From: Pseudorasbora parva
Taxonomy: Eukaryota; Chordata; Actinopteri; Cypriniformes; Gobionidae
Direction: 5' to 3'
Assembly: GCF_024679245.1 (NCBI RefSeq)
Contig: NC_090175.1
Location: 47,562,153 to 47,626,152, forward strand
Length of the DNA stretch: 64,000 bases
The position numbers and the translations under genes are program-made. Shown in pieces: positions 12,299-24,718 of this stretch. Below the pieces are notes generated by a model, which saw nothing but the letters and a program-made list of their open reading frames with translations, did not search any database and had not been told where the DNA came from. Each line of letters opens with the position of its first letter. The stretch's first letter is position 1.

Positions 12299-13348
12299 TA
12301 AAACTGTATGACTCAAATGCTATTCCAAGTCTCTCAAAGTCATGCAAATACAAAAAGTAAGTACATAAATAATCTCCTCCATTTAGTAGTATCGACCGAT
12401 GTCAGTGAGTTGAACTCGAAAACCAATTTGTGCATTGATTTAAAACTGTTTTTGTGAACTGGATCAACTGATTAATTGAAAATATCTTAATAAAACAATT
12501 AGCTTATGAATTAAAAATCATGAGTTCTGAATGTGCCAAGGAACACACCATATGACTTTTATGGTGCTTTTAAAAGTATCATAAAAGTATAAAACTGTAT
12601 GACTCAAACATTATATTCCAAGCCATATAATAGGTCTAAGTGAGAAATCAGACCAAAATTTAAGTACATATATAATCTCCTCCTCTATTTAGTCAATATG
12701 ACCGAGTCAGTGAGTTGAACTCAAGAATCGATTCGTGCATGAATTCATTTTGGTTCTATGAACTGGATCAACTGATTCGTTGGATAGGATCTTAATATAA
12801 CAAATAGTTAATAAATCAAGTATCGCTCATGAATGTGCCAAAGAAAACAATGCATGCATGACTCATATATAATAATTTCATAAAATACATTACATATGTG
12901 CAGCTCTTATGACATCTATGGTGCTTTTACGTCCTTTTTGTGATTGAAAGCTCCAGTTCCCATTCATTGTAATTGCACGGAATGACATGAGGACGAATAA
13001 ACAACATAATTTTCATTTTTTGGGTGAACTATTCCTTTAAAGATGCAATCACATGTCATTTTTGCCACTTACTTATCTTTCTTCATCTCCTGCTCTTTCT
13101 TTTCCTACTCTATCATCTGTCAACCATGGATAGTCATTTGACTTTCCTCTGCATGTATTATTTTTCAAAGAACGAATTGATTCAGAGAGAGGATAAAAGA
13201 AGAAAGAAAGAAAAAAACGTAGCACCTCATCACAAAACCTTATCTCCCCCATGATGCTCAGTCTATTAACCTGATTGATTGTGCCAATAATCAGCCGTCT
13301 CTCTCTTTCTCTCTCTTTTTACCATTCTTTTCCCTTTCTCCATCTCAG

Positions 13349-13460
13349 ACGTTATTGCCCCCGCTGAATTGGTTGCCCCGGTGATAGTGATTGCACCTAA
13401 GAACACATCAGTGGTTGCCGGGGCGAGTGAGGCTACTCTTGAGTGCATCGCTAATGCAAG
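13349..13460 (+). CDS. sdk1: sdk1 exon, Ig3 first half
   Basis: The acceptor is ctcatctcag-type after a strong pyrimidine tract. The donor is AAG/gtggga, a weak-to-moderate site. The exon enters in phase 1 and leaves in phase 2. It encodes the Ig2-Ig3 linker (DVIAPAEL) and the A-C strands of Ig3, including the first Ig cysteine in ATLECIANA and a sequon in KNTS. It is the first exon recognisable in the window, so the upstream intron is at least 13.3 kb long here. Confidence 0.9.
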
Positions 13461-13939
13461 GTGGGATTGTTATATTGTTTTTATCCATCGCTATGGTGAT
13501 GTCATTTACATCAGTCAACACTGTGATTATATCTGTCATTTCACATTTCTTAGAATACACCTTGATGACTTTGACTCTGTTGTGCATTTGTTTCAACTCA
13601 ATAAAGCCAGTTTTGTCAAAAGTATTAAGATGCGTCAGAGGCTGGCTAAGCATATATATTTCAAAACCATTAACACTACTGACCTCATAAAATTGCTGTT
13701 ATTTTTCCTGTTGAAATGTAGGCGTAAACTTTATTAATATTAAAGGACTCATCTCTTTTAAATTAGTCTACAGCCTTTCATCACAGCCAAAAGTTACCAC
13801 AAACTTGAATTGCCACTTACATATTGGTAAGGTGGTTCATATTCTAGAGAGTATTTGATTGCAGAGTGAGTCATCAGTTTTTATTTGTTTATCTTTATCT
13901 TCTAATAGGGAATTATGTTAACATTTAAGTACACTAGCA

Positions 13940-14350
13940 TATGCAGTACAGTTCAAAAGTTTGGAGTTGATACTTTTTTCTCACTTCTGCTCGCCAAAGC
14001 TGCATTTTTTTTTTTTTTTGAAAAATGCAGTAAAAACAGTGATATTGTGAAATAGAACATTTTAATATTTAAAAGAAACATTTTCTATTTTAATATCATT
14101 TAAAATGTAATGTATTCATGCTTCATATTTTCAGCATCAGTTCTCAATTGATCCTTCAGAAATCATTTTAATATGCTGATTTGGTGCTCAAAAAAACATT
14201 TCTTATTATGACCAATGTTGGAAACAGTTAAGCTGCTTAATAATTCTTTAGAAACCATGAGACATTTTTTTCAAGATTCTTTGGTGAAGAGAAAGTTCAA
14301 AAGACTTAATTTTATTCAGCATTTAATTGAAATTGAAATATTTTAAACAT
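13940..14350 (+). repeat. Dispersed fish repeat ('ttcaaaagtttgg' family)
   Basis: It begins 'cagttcaaaagtttggag' and runs through 'ctgatttggtgctcaaaaaaacattt' to 'gaaagttcaaaagac'. The same order of motifs, diverged or inverted, occurs near 4830, 25240, 29296, 40400 and 43743. Confidence 0.65.
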
Positions 14351-14351
14351 T

Positions 14352-14950
14352 ATGGGCCGTATCACGCAAGTGTTTTGCTAGTTTCAGCCTGACGCAGTTA
14401 TCATTTTCACGTCCAGCTCCACGTTGTTTAAATTGCCAATGCACTCGCACCCGTCTGTTCACCCATGGGTCGTGCTGTTCTGAAAACGAGGTGTGTTCAT
14501 GCGCATTGTTGGCGCATTGCTATTTTGAGGCAACTGAAAACAACTGGGCCATTGACCAAAAAAAACCTGTTCTAAAATCAATAGTATTTGATACACAGTA
14601 TTTTCTGTTATTTAAAGGGCATGTTATTGATATGCGCCTAAAGGCGGGTGCACACTGCACGTACACTCTGCTTATTACACACACAGGAATGCGCAGCAGC
14701 ACAAAAACTTTTTTAAATATAAAAAATGAAAGGATTTCTGTGAAGGGAATGAAGAGAATTGGAGATGAGATTGCTTTATTGCATGTTACACCCAAAACAT
14801 ACCCATGGCTCATTAAGAGACTAAGAACAACCCTTTTGGACCATGCGCCTGTTGTGCCGACCGTGTTTTCCATCATTACACTAGCAAAAGTAGATTCCAT
14901 GCCCTAAGCGCACATGCACCATGCACTTCAGACCATGTGCTCAGATTGTT
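14352..14950. repeat. Probable non-autonomous DNA element
   Basis: Its composition and open frames differ from the surrounding AT-rich intron, with GCGC-containing motifs ('gcgcattgttggcgcattgc'). Open frames on both strands over the same bases (14491-14907 and 14520-14900) have no protein-family motif. The repeat assignment rests on memory of similar fish elements and its ends are uncertain. Confidence 0.4.
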
Positions 14951-15185
14951 AAAATATATACATATACATATACATACTTTTTCTCAGTTTGATGCATTAG
15001 CTAGCATCAAAGAAATACATTACATTTTAAAATATATAAAAATAAATAAACAGTTTGAATAATATTGTTATTTTACAAAATAAAATTTGTATTTTTATTG
15101 TGTCTATGTGTGTATATACACATAACTAACTGTGCTCTTTATAATTCTTGGCATGAGCATTAATTTTAGTATGGCAGTTAATGTG

Positions 15186-15328
<143 letters not shown>

Positions 15329-15354
15329 CGTGTGCGTTTGCGTGCGCGGAGCAG

Positions 15355-15545
15355 ATCTCTTGACAGGCTGCAGGTGTTCTGGAAGCGTAATGGGGTGAGA
15401 CTAACAGCAGGAGTGGACTCGTTCGGTCGCAGACTGGTCATCAGTAACCCCACCTCAGCAGACGCGGGTCTGTACGTGTGCGAGGCCGCTCTCAGAAACA
15501 GCAGTCAGAAGAGCACGGAGGCCAAAGCGTACCTCTCTGTGCTGG
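15355..15545 (+). CDS. sdk1: sdk1 exon, Ig3 second half
   Basis: Encodes SLDRLQVFWKRNGVR through YVCEAALR to AYLSVL. That is the Ig3 Trp, the Y-x-C second cysteine, and a sequon (NSS). The start is fixed by phase (AG|A completes Arg) and by equal spacing to the Trp in family members. The acceptor reads ...gcgcggagcag and has no pyrimidine tract. The donor TGG/gtaaga is strong. Length 191 nt, so skipping would shift the frame. Confidence 0.93.
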
Positions 15546-16038
15546 GTAAGACGATTGGTATTTCTCTTGTACTACATGCAGGTACTGGCAGATTTTTTAA
15601 GTATTATGTTACTGAAATGACCTAGAGAGCAAGAGTTTGTCAGATGGATTTGATTTCAAGAATATCATTTAATTAAATACTGCAGTGAGCTCAAATTTTG
15701 TCATGGATAATACCAATGTTTTTTTTTTAAAAGCAAGTCACCCCACTTGGCCGGATTTTGTTCATGCCTCTGGGCTGCTATTTCTAGTCACTTACAGCTC
15801 CTGTCTACTGTATCAATTACTGTAGATAAGCATAAAATTTTAACATTACATTACAAATAAAAACTATAACAATAATGTTAATGATAATAATATTACCATC
15901 CACACAATGGGCAATAACTTTTGTTTATTCTGAGCACCTTGACTCTTTCTAAAGATACTCTTTTACCTGAACGCAAGAGAAGCCAGATTCTCAATCAGTT
16001 TATGAGTGCTTTCAGTTTTTTTCTGTTTTCACACATTT
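15546..16038. other. Intronic sequence, nothing recognised
   Basis: Ordinary AT-rich intron after the exon ending at 15545. I see no element ends. Confidence 0.4.
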
Positions 16039-16260
16039 GTGACCCTGAACCACAAAACCAGTCATAAGGATCCATTTTTTGAAATTGATATTTATGCATC
16101 ACCTGAAAGCTGAATAAATAAGCTTCCCATTGATGTATGGTTTTGTTAGTATAGGACAATATTTGGAAATCTAAATCTAAAATCTATCCCTTTTAACTAA
16201 AGTTGTCAAAATAAAGTCCTTGGCAATGCATATTACAATGCATATATATTAGTCAAGCTA
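16039..16260 (+). repeat. 'CCACAAAACCAGTCATAAGG' repeat, left part
   Basis: It starts 'tgtgaccctgaaccacaaaaccagtc' (written in part) and includes 'gctgaataaataagcttcc'. This is a widespread cyprinid repeat whose far end would be the inverted form of the start. That far end is absent, so the copy is truncated. Confidence 0.5.
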
Positions 16261-16383
16261 CACTCAAAGACATATTTATGATGACCAGACCAAAATAAGT
16301 GGGCTTAAACATCTGAAAACATGATAGCATCATACATGCAAATGCCTAAATGAGGGAATATCCCACCTCTCTGCTCATGAATA

Positions 16384-16777
16384 TTAAAGGAAGTGTATGT
16401 AAGATTGTGGCCAAAACTGGCACTGCAGGTGAATCCCCTCTCCCTCCTCCTCCCCTTGACTCAAGGTTGCCAGATAGGCTGCAGGATCCAGCAGGAACGT
16501 TTGTAGATCTGCAGCTGTGGTAACTAGAGCAGAGCTGGCAGCCCGGATGCCGAAACACTACTGACTTTGTGATTGGTCGATAGGTGGAGGGTGGAGCTTC
16601 AGGCCAAAACACAACATGTCCACATCAACATCAGCTGAGGGCTGCAACAACAACTTTTAAATGACAATATCCTGTCGGGCTACTGTTGTTAGTGATATAA
16701 GTATTTGAAATTAACATGATTTCTTAATGTCTAGTGACAGTAGTCTAATTGAAAACATTTACATACAGTTCCTTTAA
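16384..16777 (-). mobile_element. TTAA MITE, family A, copy 1
   Basis: It is flanked by TTAA at both ends (16384-16387, 16774-16777), with termini AAAGGAAGTGTATGTAAG and its inverted form CATACAGTTCCTTT. It is the inverted relative of the copy at 33950-34387; both encode the same meaningless peptide (CQLCSSY...SCRSTNVPA), a shared frame from common ancestry rather than a gene. Confidence 0.85.
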
Positions 16778-17079
16778 TTTGATGAAGTGACATCGCCCAG
16801 TGACTGATTTACTGAAGGGTTTAAGGGGACCTACACTGTGGAGAAAGTTCTCAGATGGAGAATTTGATGGATAGGTATGATTAAGAAATCTTTCCGAGGG
16901 AGTGGAAAGTGTCAGTTTGAAATCAGAAATACATTGGATTTCCAAAATCACAATTAGACCTGCCTCAATGACATTTTCATCAAGAGATGCCTACATACAT
17001 CAGAGTCCGTTGCAGCAGAATCAACACACAAGCCCTGTTGTAGATGCTCTAAAGTCGTTTTACCAATTTAGAAAACATT

Positions 17080-17330
17080 TTTGGTTAGACTTTATTTTAA
17101 AGTGATGTAGTTACATTTAATTACTTACTCAAAAGAGTACTGAGTAATATTAATATTAATATATTATTAGTAAAATGTAATACATGTATTTACTATAGGG
17201 TTACAGTTCAAATTTGGTTTAGGGTCATTTACTTGTAATTATGCATAATTTACTGTTATTACTATAGTAAGGACATGTAGTAACACATGCATCTATGACA
17301 CCTTAAAAAAAAGTATTACCAATTTTTTTG
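17080..17330. repeat. 'actttattttaaag' dispersed repeat
   Basis: It runs from 'gttagactttattttaaagtg' through 'gtactgagtaatatt' to 'aaaaagtattacc'. The same layout occurs at 61262-61480. A short non-autonomous element. Confidence 0.5.
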
Positions 17331-18148
17331 TATTTATATCTCTCAGTAAATGGAAGGATATATTTGGATACATTCATTCCTTGTCACGTGTTGGCGTTTT
17401 ATCTGAGCATCACAACTCGGTTTCCAATGTTTTTATAAGGTCAGTGGACTTAAACACCCTCAGCCTCCTTAACATCCCTGCTCTTTGATCCAAAAACACA
17501 AATATTACTCTCTGCCCCAAGATCATTTTCACCAAAAGACGAGCTATGAATATTTATACCTCAACTCGCACTCTTATTAGAAACAGCAACGAATATTCTT
17601 TCAATGAGCTTATCTGACAGGTGTGCGCCTTACATGATTGGGCGAAAGGGGGGCATGCATATGCATGAGGCAGCCAATGGAGTGATGAATAAATTGGGGC
17701 TGTTGGAGGCTCAGAGAGACTTTTATAGAAAGATAAAGTGAACATGTCAGTGCAGCCAGCAGTGGAAAAGAGGTTGAGATATTTATTGTTTCTGCCGTTG
17801 AATTCGATCCAGGCGCCAGTCTGAATATGTATATCCTGATCTGCATAAACGTACAATGAGACTGAATAAGTGCTGATTTGTTCAGGAAGAACGAAACGGT
17901 GAAGAGGAAAGAGAGAAGAAAGAATTTGAAAAACTGACATTGTTATGCTGTTCGTTTTTGCAGTTGTTGTTGTTGTTGTTTGTTTACCCCCCACCCCCCA
18001 CCACCACCTCCTTTATTTTTCCATATTCTTTGGTAAGTGAAAAGCTGTTATCAGCATTACAGTTAACAGGTCCTTTGACTCCTTTCACTTGGAGTGAGTT
18101 GGACAAGGTAAGAAAGAGAGAGAGAACACAAAAAAAACAATATTTTTG

Positions 18149-18150
<2 letters not shown>
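17331..18150. other. Intronic sequence, nothing recognised
   Basis: Mixed-composition intron. Open frames on the minus strand (about 17554-17994) show no domain motif and overlap one another. Confidence 0.4.
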
Positions 18151-18153
<3 letters not shown>

Positions 18154-18243
<90 letters not shown>

Positions 18244-18267
18244 ATATATATAACTGTAATAAAATAT

Positions 18268-18336
<69 letters not shown>

Positions 18337-18352
18337 TACATACATACATACA
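18154..18352. repeat. (TA)n - (CA)n - (CATA)n compound microsatellite
   Basis: (TA)n covers about 18154-18240. A short unique stretch follows, then (TA)n at 18270-18285, (CA)n at 18285-18331 and CATA tetramers to 18352. Confidence 0.95.
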
Positions 18353-18451
18353 TGTCATCATAGGTGCATGTCCACTGTGAGAGACTGAATCTCAAAAAAA
18401 AAATTTCCCAGAAATCACAATATATTATTTTTTAACTATTTATTTGTATGA

Positions 18452-19548
18452 TACAGCTGCAAATAAGTATTTGAATACCTGTCTATCATCTAGAATTCTG
18501 ACCCTCAAAGACCTGTTAGTCTGCCTTTAAAATGTCTACCTCCACTCCATTTATTATCCTAAATTAGATGCATCTGTTTGAGGTCGCTAGCTGCATAAAG
18601 ACACCTGTCATTGCCAATGACCATTTGGATGATCCAGAGGGGACATGGGAGAAAGTCTGTCGTTCTGGTCACTTTGCAGAAAAACAGCCCCAACTCAGCA
18701 TTCTTTTTCCTCCAAACACGGCAAGTTGAGTTTTTTACCAAAAAGTTCTATTTTGGTTTCCTCTGACCATATGACATTCTCCCAATCCTCTTCTGGATCA
18801 TCCAAATGCTCTTTAGCAAACTTCAGACGGGCCCGGACATGTACTGGCTTAAGCAGGGGGACACGTCTGGCATTGCAGGATTTAAGTCACTTAGTAGTGT
18901 TACTGATGGTAGCCTTTGTTACTTTGGTCCCAGCTCTCTGCAGGTCATTCACTAGGTTCCCCTGTGTGGTTCTGGGATTTTTGCTCACCATTCTTGTGAT
19001 CATTTTGACCCCACAAGGCGAGATCTTGCGTGGAGCCCCAGATCGAGGGAGATTATCAGTGGTTTTGTATGTCTTCCATTTTCTAATAATTGCTCCCACA
19101 GCTGATTTATTCACACCAAGCTGCTTACCTATTGCAGATTCATTCTTCCCAGCCTGGTGCAGGTCTACAATTTTGTTTCTAGTGTCCTTTGACAGCTATT
19201 TGGTCTTGGCCATAGTGGAGTTTGGAGTCTGACTGTTTGAGGTTGTGGACAGTTGTCTTGTATACTTATCACGAGTTCAAACAGGTGCTATTAATACAGG
19301 AAACGAGTGGAGGACAGAGGAGCCTCTTAAAGAAGAAGTTACAGATCTGTGAGAGCCAGAAATCTTTGTAGGTGACCAAATACTTATTTTCTACCATAAT
19401 TAGCAAATACAATCTTTAAAAATCAGACATGTGATTTTATGGATTTTTTTTCTCATTCTGTCTCATGGTTGAAGTGTACCTATGATGAAAACTACAGGCC
19501 TCTCTCGTCTTTTTAAGTAGGAGAACTTGCACAATTGGTGACTAATGT
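18452..19548 (-). mobile_element. Internally deleted Tc1/mariner element
   Basis: On the minus strand a Tc1-type transposase start lies near 19213. A nonsense codon follows as codon six. After it come the paired helix-turn-helix region (motif [14 protein letters not shown] at about 19114-19070) and the segment [13 protein letters not shown]. The catalytic DDE core is missing: the frame passes to the terminal region near 18740. The plus-strand left end 'tacagctgcaaataagtattt' is inverted at 'aaatacttattttc' (19379). The right end is lost in the adjacent palindrome/TA tract. Confidence 0.85.
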
Positions 19549-19710
<162 letters not shown>

Positions 19711-19949
19711 TGTGAGATTTCGGCCCTACAGCAGTGATATATTCTTATTTGTAGAATTTATTTTTACTTATTATTTGGAATTAGATAATTCCATGGCACA
19801 CCTGACAAACCAGTGGTTGGTAAACACTGATCTAATCAACCACATAGAACACATTAGAAACTACCAATAACACCTTAACCTCATGACAACATTCCAAAAG
19901 GGTGAAGAGTTGTACACTTTTTGCCCTTTTTTTTCCCGAAATTAAGATG

Positions 19950-20108
<159 letters not shown>

Positions 20109-20125
20109 TGTTTGCATGAATACAG

Positions 20126-20209
20126 AGTCCCCGTACTTCACGTCAAAACCAAAGAGGTCGGTGATAACGGAAGTTGAGAAAACTGTGGAGCTTCAGTGTC
20201 AGGCCAAAG
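20126..20209 (+). CDS. sdk1: sdk1 exon, Ig4 first half
   Basis: Encodes ESPYFTSKPKRSVITEVEK and VELQCQAKG, the A-C strands of Ig4 with its first cysteine. The acceptor is tgaatacag and the donor AAG/gtaagc is strong. At 84 nt with phase 1 at both ends it could be skipped in frame; that would delete 28 residues including the Ig4 cysteine. Confidence 0.93.
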
Positions 20210-21680
20210 GTAAGCCCCGTCCCTTCTAGAGACAGACAGCTGTGTTGCACCTATCAAATTACTGCAGCACCTCTGAGTTTGACCACTTTAGACTCATATA
20301 ATGCATGTCCTACATACTCTGCTGTTGTATAACCATTCCTCTGCAGGAAACGATAATCTTTAATTGTCAGGAGTATAAAAACTGCCAGCACTTGAACAAA
20401 AAAGTCACTTAACTTCCAGCGCACTGCCTGTCAATCCCATGTATAATTTGAATGTATTTTTTAAAAGCATAATGTTCCAATTTCTGCAGTGTTATAGCAT
20501 GTTCATTTTATTGTTTTCTGGGTGCTTTCAGCCGATTATGCTGTAAGAATGTCATTCAGTTTATGTACCGAAAGAGTCAAACGAAAGACCTGCTTTTATC
20601 ATACCTGTTTGTTGCCTCACACATTTGACCTTTTTTCGCCCAAGCGCATCACATTATTTGAATTCATCTTTATTTAATCAACTAAATAAGTGATTTGGAA
20701 TAAGCGGTCAAGTAGATTAGAAAATGCAAATGAGAAGCTAATGGTATTAGCTGTTAATTGGCATCAGTGTTCAGACTACGTTAGGATCTAGTTAAAAGGC
20801 ATTAGGTATATCATTGACTCACAGGGCAATGGAGGAGTAAAATCCTTTTAACAAGCTGCGTAAATCTGACCTACATTTCAGCAACAAAGTGCCAAGTGTC
20901 TAAAAGTTAAACTTTTCATGACTTCTAACAAGGAAAATTCATAAAGAGAGACCTCAAACGGTTCTTTCTTCTCCCCCTTTTTCGTTCGTAATATTTTTCT
21001 CCTTTATTTAACAGAAATCTGGGCAGTTTCTCCTTCATGAAACTTTTTAAAGCTACTGAGACTTTTCCTCTTGTTTTTTTATTTTTTGTACCTCTGCAAT
21101 TTACACTTGCTGAGAATCTCGACTCGTTCTTTTTGCACTTCCGTAAGGGTGTGAAGCTGAGTTTGTGCGCACTTTGTCATAAACTGTCAGAAATTTAATT
21201 ACAGCGAGCTTGTTTTTGACAGTCTTATTTTAACATCCTTGTCTTGCATCCCGTGGGTGTGACACGACTATCGATGCTGAGACTCCTCCATAGGAGGCGG
21301 GGTGGAGCGGATTCACGCTATTTGACCTTTTAAAGTGTTGAGCTGCAGGATTTATCCATGATATATTCTTAAATTTGCATATCATGATGAGCATATCATG
21401 AGTTCCTTCAGATGAACCTAATTTACAATTATTGCTAATACATATAATTGCCGTTTTATTCATTTTCGCACTCGCTTCTTGATTTCTCACTCCCTCTCTC
21501 TTGATCTCTCTCACTTATCCTCCTTTCCAAATCTTTTTCTTTTTTGTCGGTGAAGCATGTCAAAATTTTATTGGAAGTTTAATCAATCAAAGCCAATTTA
21601 TTAGATTAAATTTACATTAATTAAACCAAAGTGTTTCCTGATTAAGGTCTATTGATGAAAACGTTAACTTTGTGATAAAT
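20210..21680. other. Intronic sequence, possibly partly conserved
   Basis: Mostly non-repetitive intron without exon signals. Around 20690-20790 there is an octamer-like ATGCAAAT and several TAATTG/TTAATTGG homeodomain-type sites close together. That is compatible with an enhancer but not proof of one. Confidence 0.35.
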
Positions 21681-21686
21681 CAAACG

Positions 21687-21850
<164 letters not shown>

Positions 21851-22252
21851 TAATAATTTTGGTAATCATTTTCTCATCTACCCGATGTCATATGTGTTAA
21901 TCTAGCCCTTACAAATTTGGTTTATATAAGGTTGGAAAGATTTTTTTATTTTTTTTTTAAAGAAGACTCTTATGCTCACGAAGTATATACATACAGTAAA
22001 ATATACAGTAAAACAGAAATATTGTAAAATTAGAATAAAAAACGGTTTTCTGTGTTAATATATTTTAAAATTATTCTCGTGACAACACATTTTCAGCGTC
22101 ATTTAAAAAAAAAAAAAATTGACCAGTTTTGTGTGTGTGTGTGTGTGTGTTTCTCATTTTTTCATCATATATGGTGTAATTAAAATATTTAATTTCACTT
22201 TTCTTTTTGGTAATATTTCATGTATTTTATATATAATAGCCTTAACTAGCAA

Positions 22253-23003
22253 TTAAAGGTGCACTATGTAGTATTTTTGCAGTAAAATATCCAAAAACCT
22301 CTAGGCCGGTGTTATATATTTTGTTCAGTTGCGTACTTACAATATCCCAAATGTTTCCAACTATTTGTGAAATTGTGCGAAAATTGCTATTTTAACCAAG
22401 GACCCTGGACGTGTCAGCATAGCGTTTGAGGGAGTCGCCTGTCAATTGCGTCATACCTGCGTTACCCTCGGTTTTATTCTGCAGAAGCGGTTTACTCTTA
22501 GCAGTGTGAACAATTCACAGCAGCGCCTAGCGAACGCACAGAGTCATAACATCATTTTAAACACATTTAAATGTATCTAATTTGATAAACAGAGTTGCTT
22601 TACCTTATAATCATGACCGGAAAAAGCGGACGTGCGCGCGCCCGGTGACTGTGGCCGTACTCAGCTCCTCAACACTCTGTCCTGCTCTGCTTTACACTAC
22701 AGTAACGTTAATAACCGAATGCATGAACATGATTTCTGTCCGAGTCCTATTTTCCACCGGCTGTGAGGTGAAGACCACATGTCCCAAGATGCTGCGCTCA
22801 CCCTTGGCGTCATCAAACTATGCATTTGTTTAGAATAGGCGACCTCAAGTGGACGGAATAGCATTTATTTATTTTATATTTATGAAAATTTATTTTATAT
22901 TTATTTTATATTTATAAATATATTTATATTTATATATTTTTTTCTAAAAATGTGTCCAAAAATATTGCATCAGTTTTGTTACAGTACTGTACTTTGCCTT
23001 TAA
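22253..23003 (+). mobile_element. TTAA MITE, family B, copy 1
   Basis: It starts TTAAAGGTGCACTATGTAGT. About 600 bp is clearly related to 46355-46943 ('tttttgcagtaaaatatcc', 'caacactctgtcctgctctgc'), and both copies have the same orientation. The two diverge after 'gtggacgga'. The right boundary at TTTAAA near 23000 is less certain. Confidence 0.7.
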
Positions 23004-23066
23004 ATTGGTGAAATTATCTCCCACAACTATGTAAGATACAGGAAATGATGTCACTTTGCCTCAGTG

Positions 23067-23770
23067 TGTGCGTTTACATGCACATTCTTAAGCCGATTAT
23101 GCCTAATAAGCCGACAATGAACATGGTCATGTAAACGCGGTAACCCGTTTTCTTTTATCGGAGTAAGGTCATGAACGCCGTAAGCATAAACTAGTCGGAA
23201 CAGGTAGTTTTTGCCTCTTACCTTGATTTCACGCTGCATGTAAACGCATTAACCTGCTTTCTGACAGCTTATTGAAGTGCGCATGTGTGATAGGTGACAA
23301 AAAACGCAAACTTAGAGCAGATTTAAATGCATCAAGACTGAGCGTGCTAGCGTTTTACATGAAATAAGGACATATATCACAAACGCAGACTCTTTTAAGA
23401 CCCAGAAAATTGTAAAGATGTGTTCTCTTCTCAAGCAGCAGAAGTAGAAGAGGTTCAGTCAAAACGCTGCATCTGGAACTGCATGAGGGATAATATGAGC
23501 CGAAAATCTCCAGCTGATACAGTGCACTCTTTATTTAATATCACAACTGACGTAACATTTGAAAAACTCACGGACATCAGAGTCAGATATGGACATTAAT
23601 AATTTTTGACGTCACTACTTGGAAATAACCCGGTTTATTAATAAAGTCATGTAAACGCGGTTTACTTGCATTGTCAGTTTACTGGTTTGCATGTAAACAG
23701 GGAAAACTGATTATTTCAATAAGCTGACTTTTTTGAGTTATCAGCTTACTGGTGTGCATGTAAACACACC
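23067..23770. mobile_element. MITE with GTTTACATGCAC inverted ends
   Basis: The left end 'gtttacatgcacattcttaagc' and the right end 'gtgtgcatgtaaac' form inverted repeats. Internal 'catgtaaacgcgg' is repeated several times. No coding capacity. A relative lies at about 45110-45755. Confidence 0.65.
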
Positions 23771-24227
23771 CACTGATAAGATCTGAAGCACTGAAAGGTA
23801 TGTGTGCTCTCTCTCAGAAAATATTTTAATCCAAAAAGTTATTTCACCAAAATTAGCACAATATCAAAAGGAAAACAGAATTGAAATGATTTCATTAGTG
23901 CCATGTGCTCTAGCATTTATGCTAGCAAGTGGAGTTTTTAAATTGTCAATTCTGTTACGTCAAACTCTGTTACAACGGTAGAGTAACAATGTTGACAGTA
24001 TGTAACAGAATTGACAATAACAGAGTTGACAAACAATACTATATAAAACATTTTTTCATTAAATTGAACTTGTTTTCAATAAGCTAAATCATTTTTGTTA
24101 GTGAACAGGTTTTACTTTTTGAAATGCAAAATGTATCTCCAGTTATAGAATCACTTATGTATATAGATTTATTTCATTTTATCTGGTGAAATACTTTGTC
24201 AAGCTTTATGCTTTATGTATTATTCAG

Positions 24228-24425
24228 GGATACCCACACCGAAGCTGGAGTGGTTCAAAAATGCCGTCCCCCTCTCCACACTGAACAACCCTCGATACAA
24301 GCTTACCTCTTCTTCAATGGTTCTGCAAGTACGGAGAATTCTTCCGGACGATACCGGAATATTCCAGTGCTTTGCTGAAAACATGGCCGGAGAAATCCAA
24401 GCACATACCAACTTGGTCGTCACAA
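24228..24425 (+). CDS. sdk1: sdk1 exon, Ig4 second half
   Basis: Encodes IPTPKLEWFKNAVPL, NPRYKL, DDTGIFQCFAEN and NLVVT. This is the C-G strands of Ig4 with the Trp and the second cysteine. The NPRYK motif favours sdk1. Acceptor tattcag, donor ACAA/gtaaga, phase 1 at both ends, 198 nt. Confidence 0.96.
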
Positions 24426-24438
24426 GTAAGATGAATAG

Positions 24439-24718
24439 TTATTAGAACATTTCACCCAAAAATGCTGTTCTGCCGTCATTTATTCACTTGCATGTTATTC
24501 CAAACCCATATCACTGATTGTCTTTTTTTTTTTTTTTTTTGTGCTTTTTGGAGCTTAAGAGCCTCTAGTTATAATATGATTTTATAATTTACAAACAAGA
24601 AATTCTTCAAAATATTATTTTTGTTCGTGTGAAAATGAGATTCATATGGTTTTGGAACGACATGAGGGTGAGTAAATGATGACAGGATTTTCATTTTTTG
24701 GGTGAATCATTGCTTCAA
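24439..24718. mobile_element. GTTCACCC-type MITE close to a donor
   Basis: The left end 'agaacatttcacccaaaaatg' and the right end 'cattttttgggtgaatcat' are inverted repeats. 'tgagggtgagtaaatgatg' lies inward of the right end. It begins about 13 bp after the donor of the exon ending at 24425. Confidence 0.75.

Larger units (their letters stand above)
10440..13040. mobile_element. TTAA element with three tandem 290-bp units and a nested Tc1
   Basis: It is flanked by TTAA (10440-10443 and 13037-13040). The left end TTAAAGGAACCATTTGC and the reverse-complemented right end TTAAAGGAATAGTTCACCC share an inverted repeat that continues to 'caattacaatgaatgg'. The interior is a tandem array of about 290-bp monomers (10571-10864, 12299-12590, 12591-12880), each with 'aaactgtatgactca' at its start. 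A Tc1 copy interrupts it exactly at a monomer boundary. Confidence 0.8.

Noticed and set aside
1..13348. Exons for sdk1 Ig1, Ig2 or signal peptide
   Set aside because: I looked for Ig-type cysteine/tryptophan patterns with splice sites in matching phase and found none. I cannot exclude a short exon by eye.
14491..14907. 138-residue open frame
   Set aside because: An equally long frame exists on the other strand over the same bases. No motif, and the region looks like repeat.
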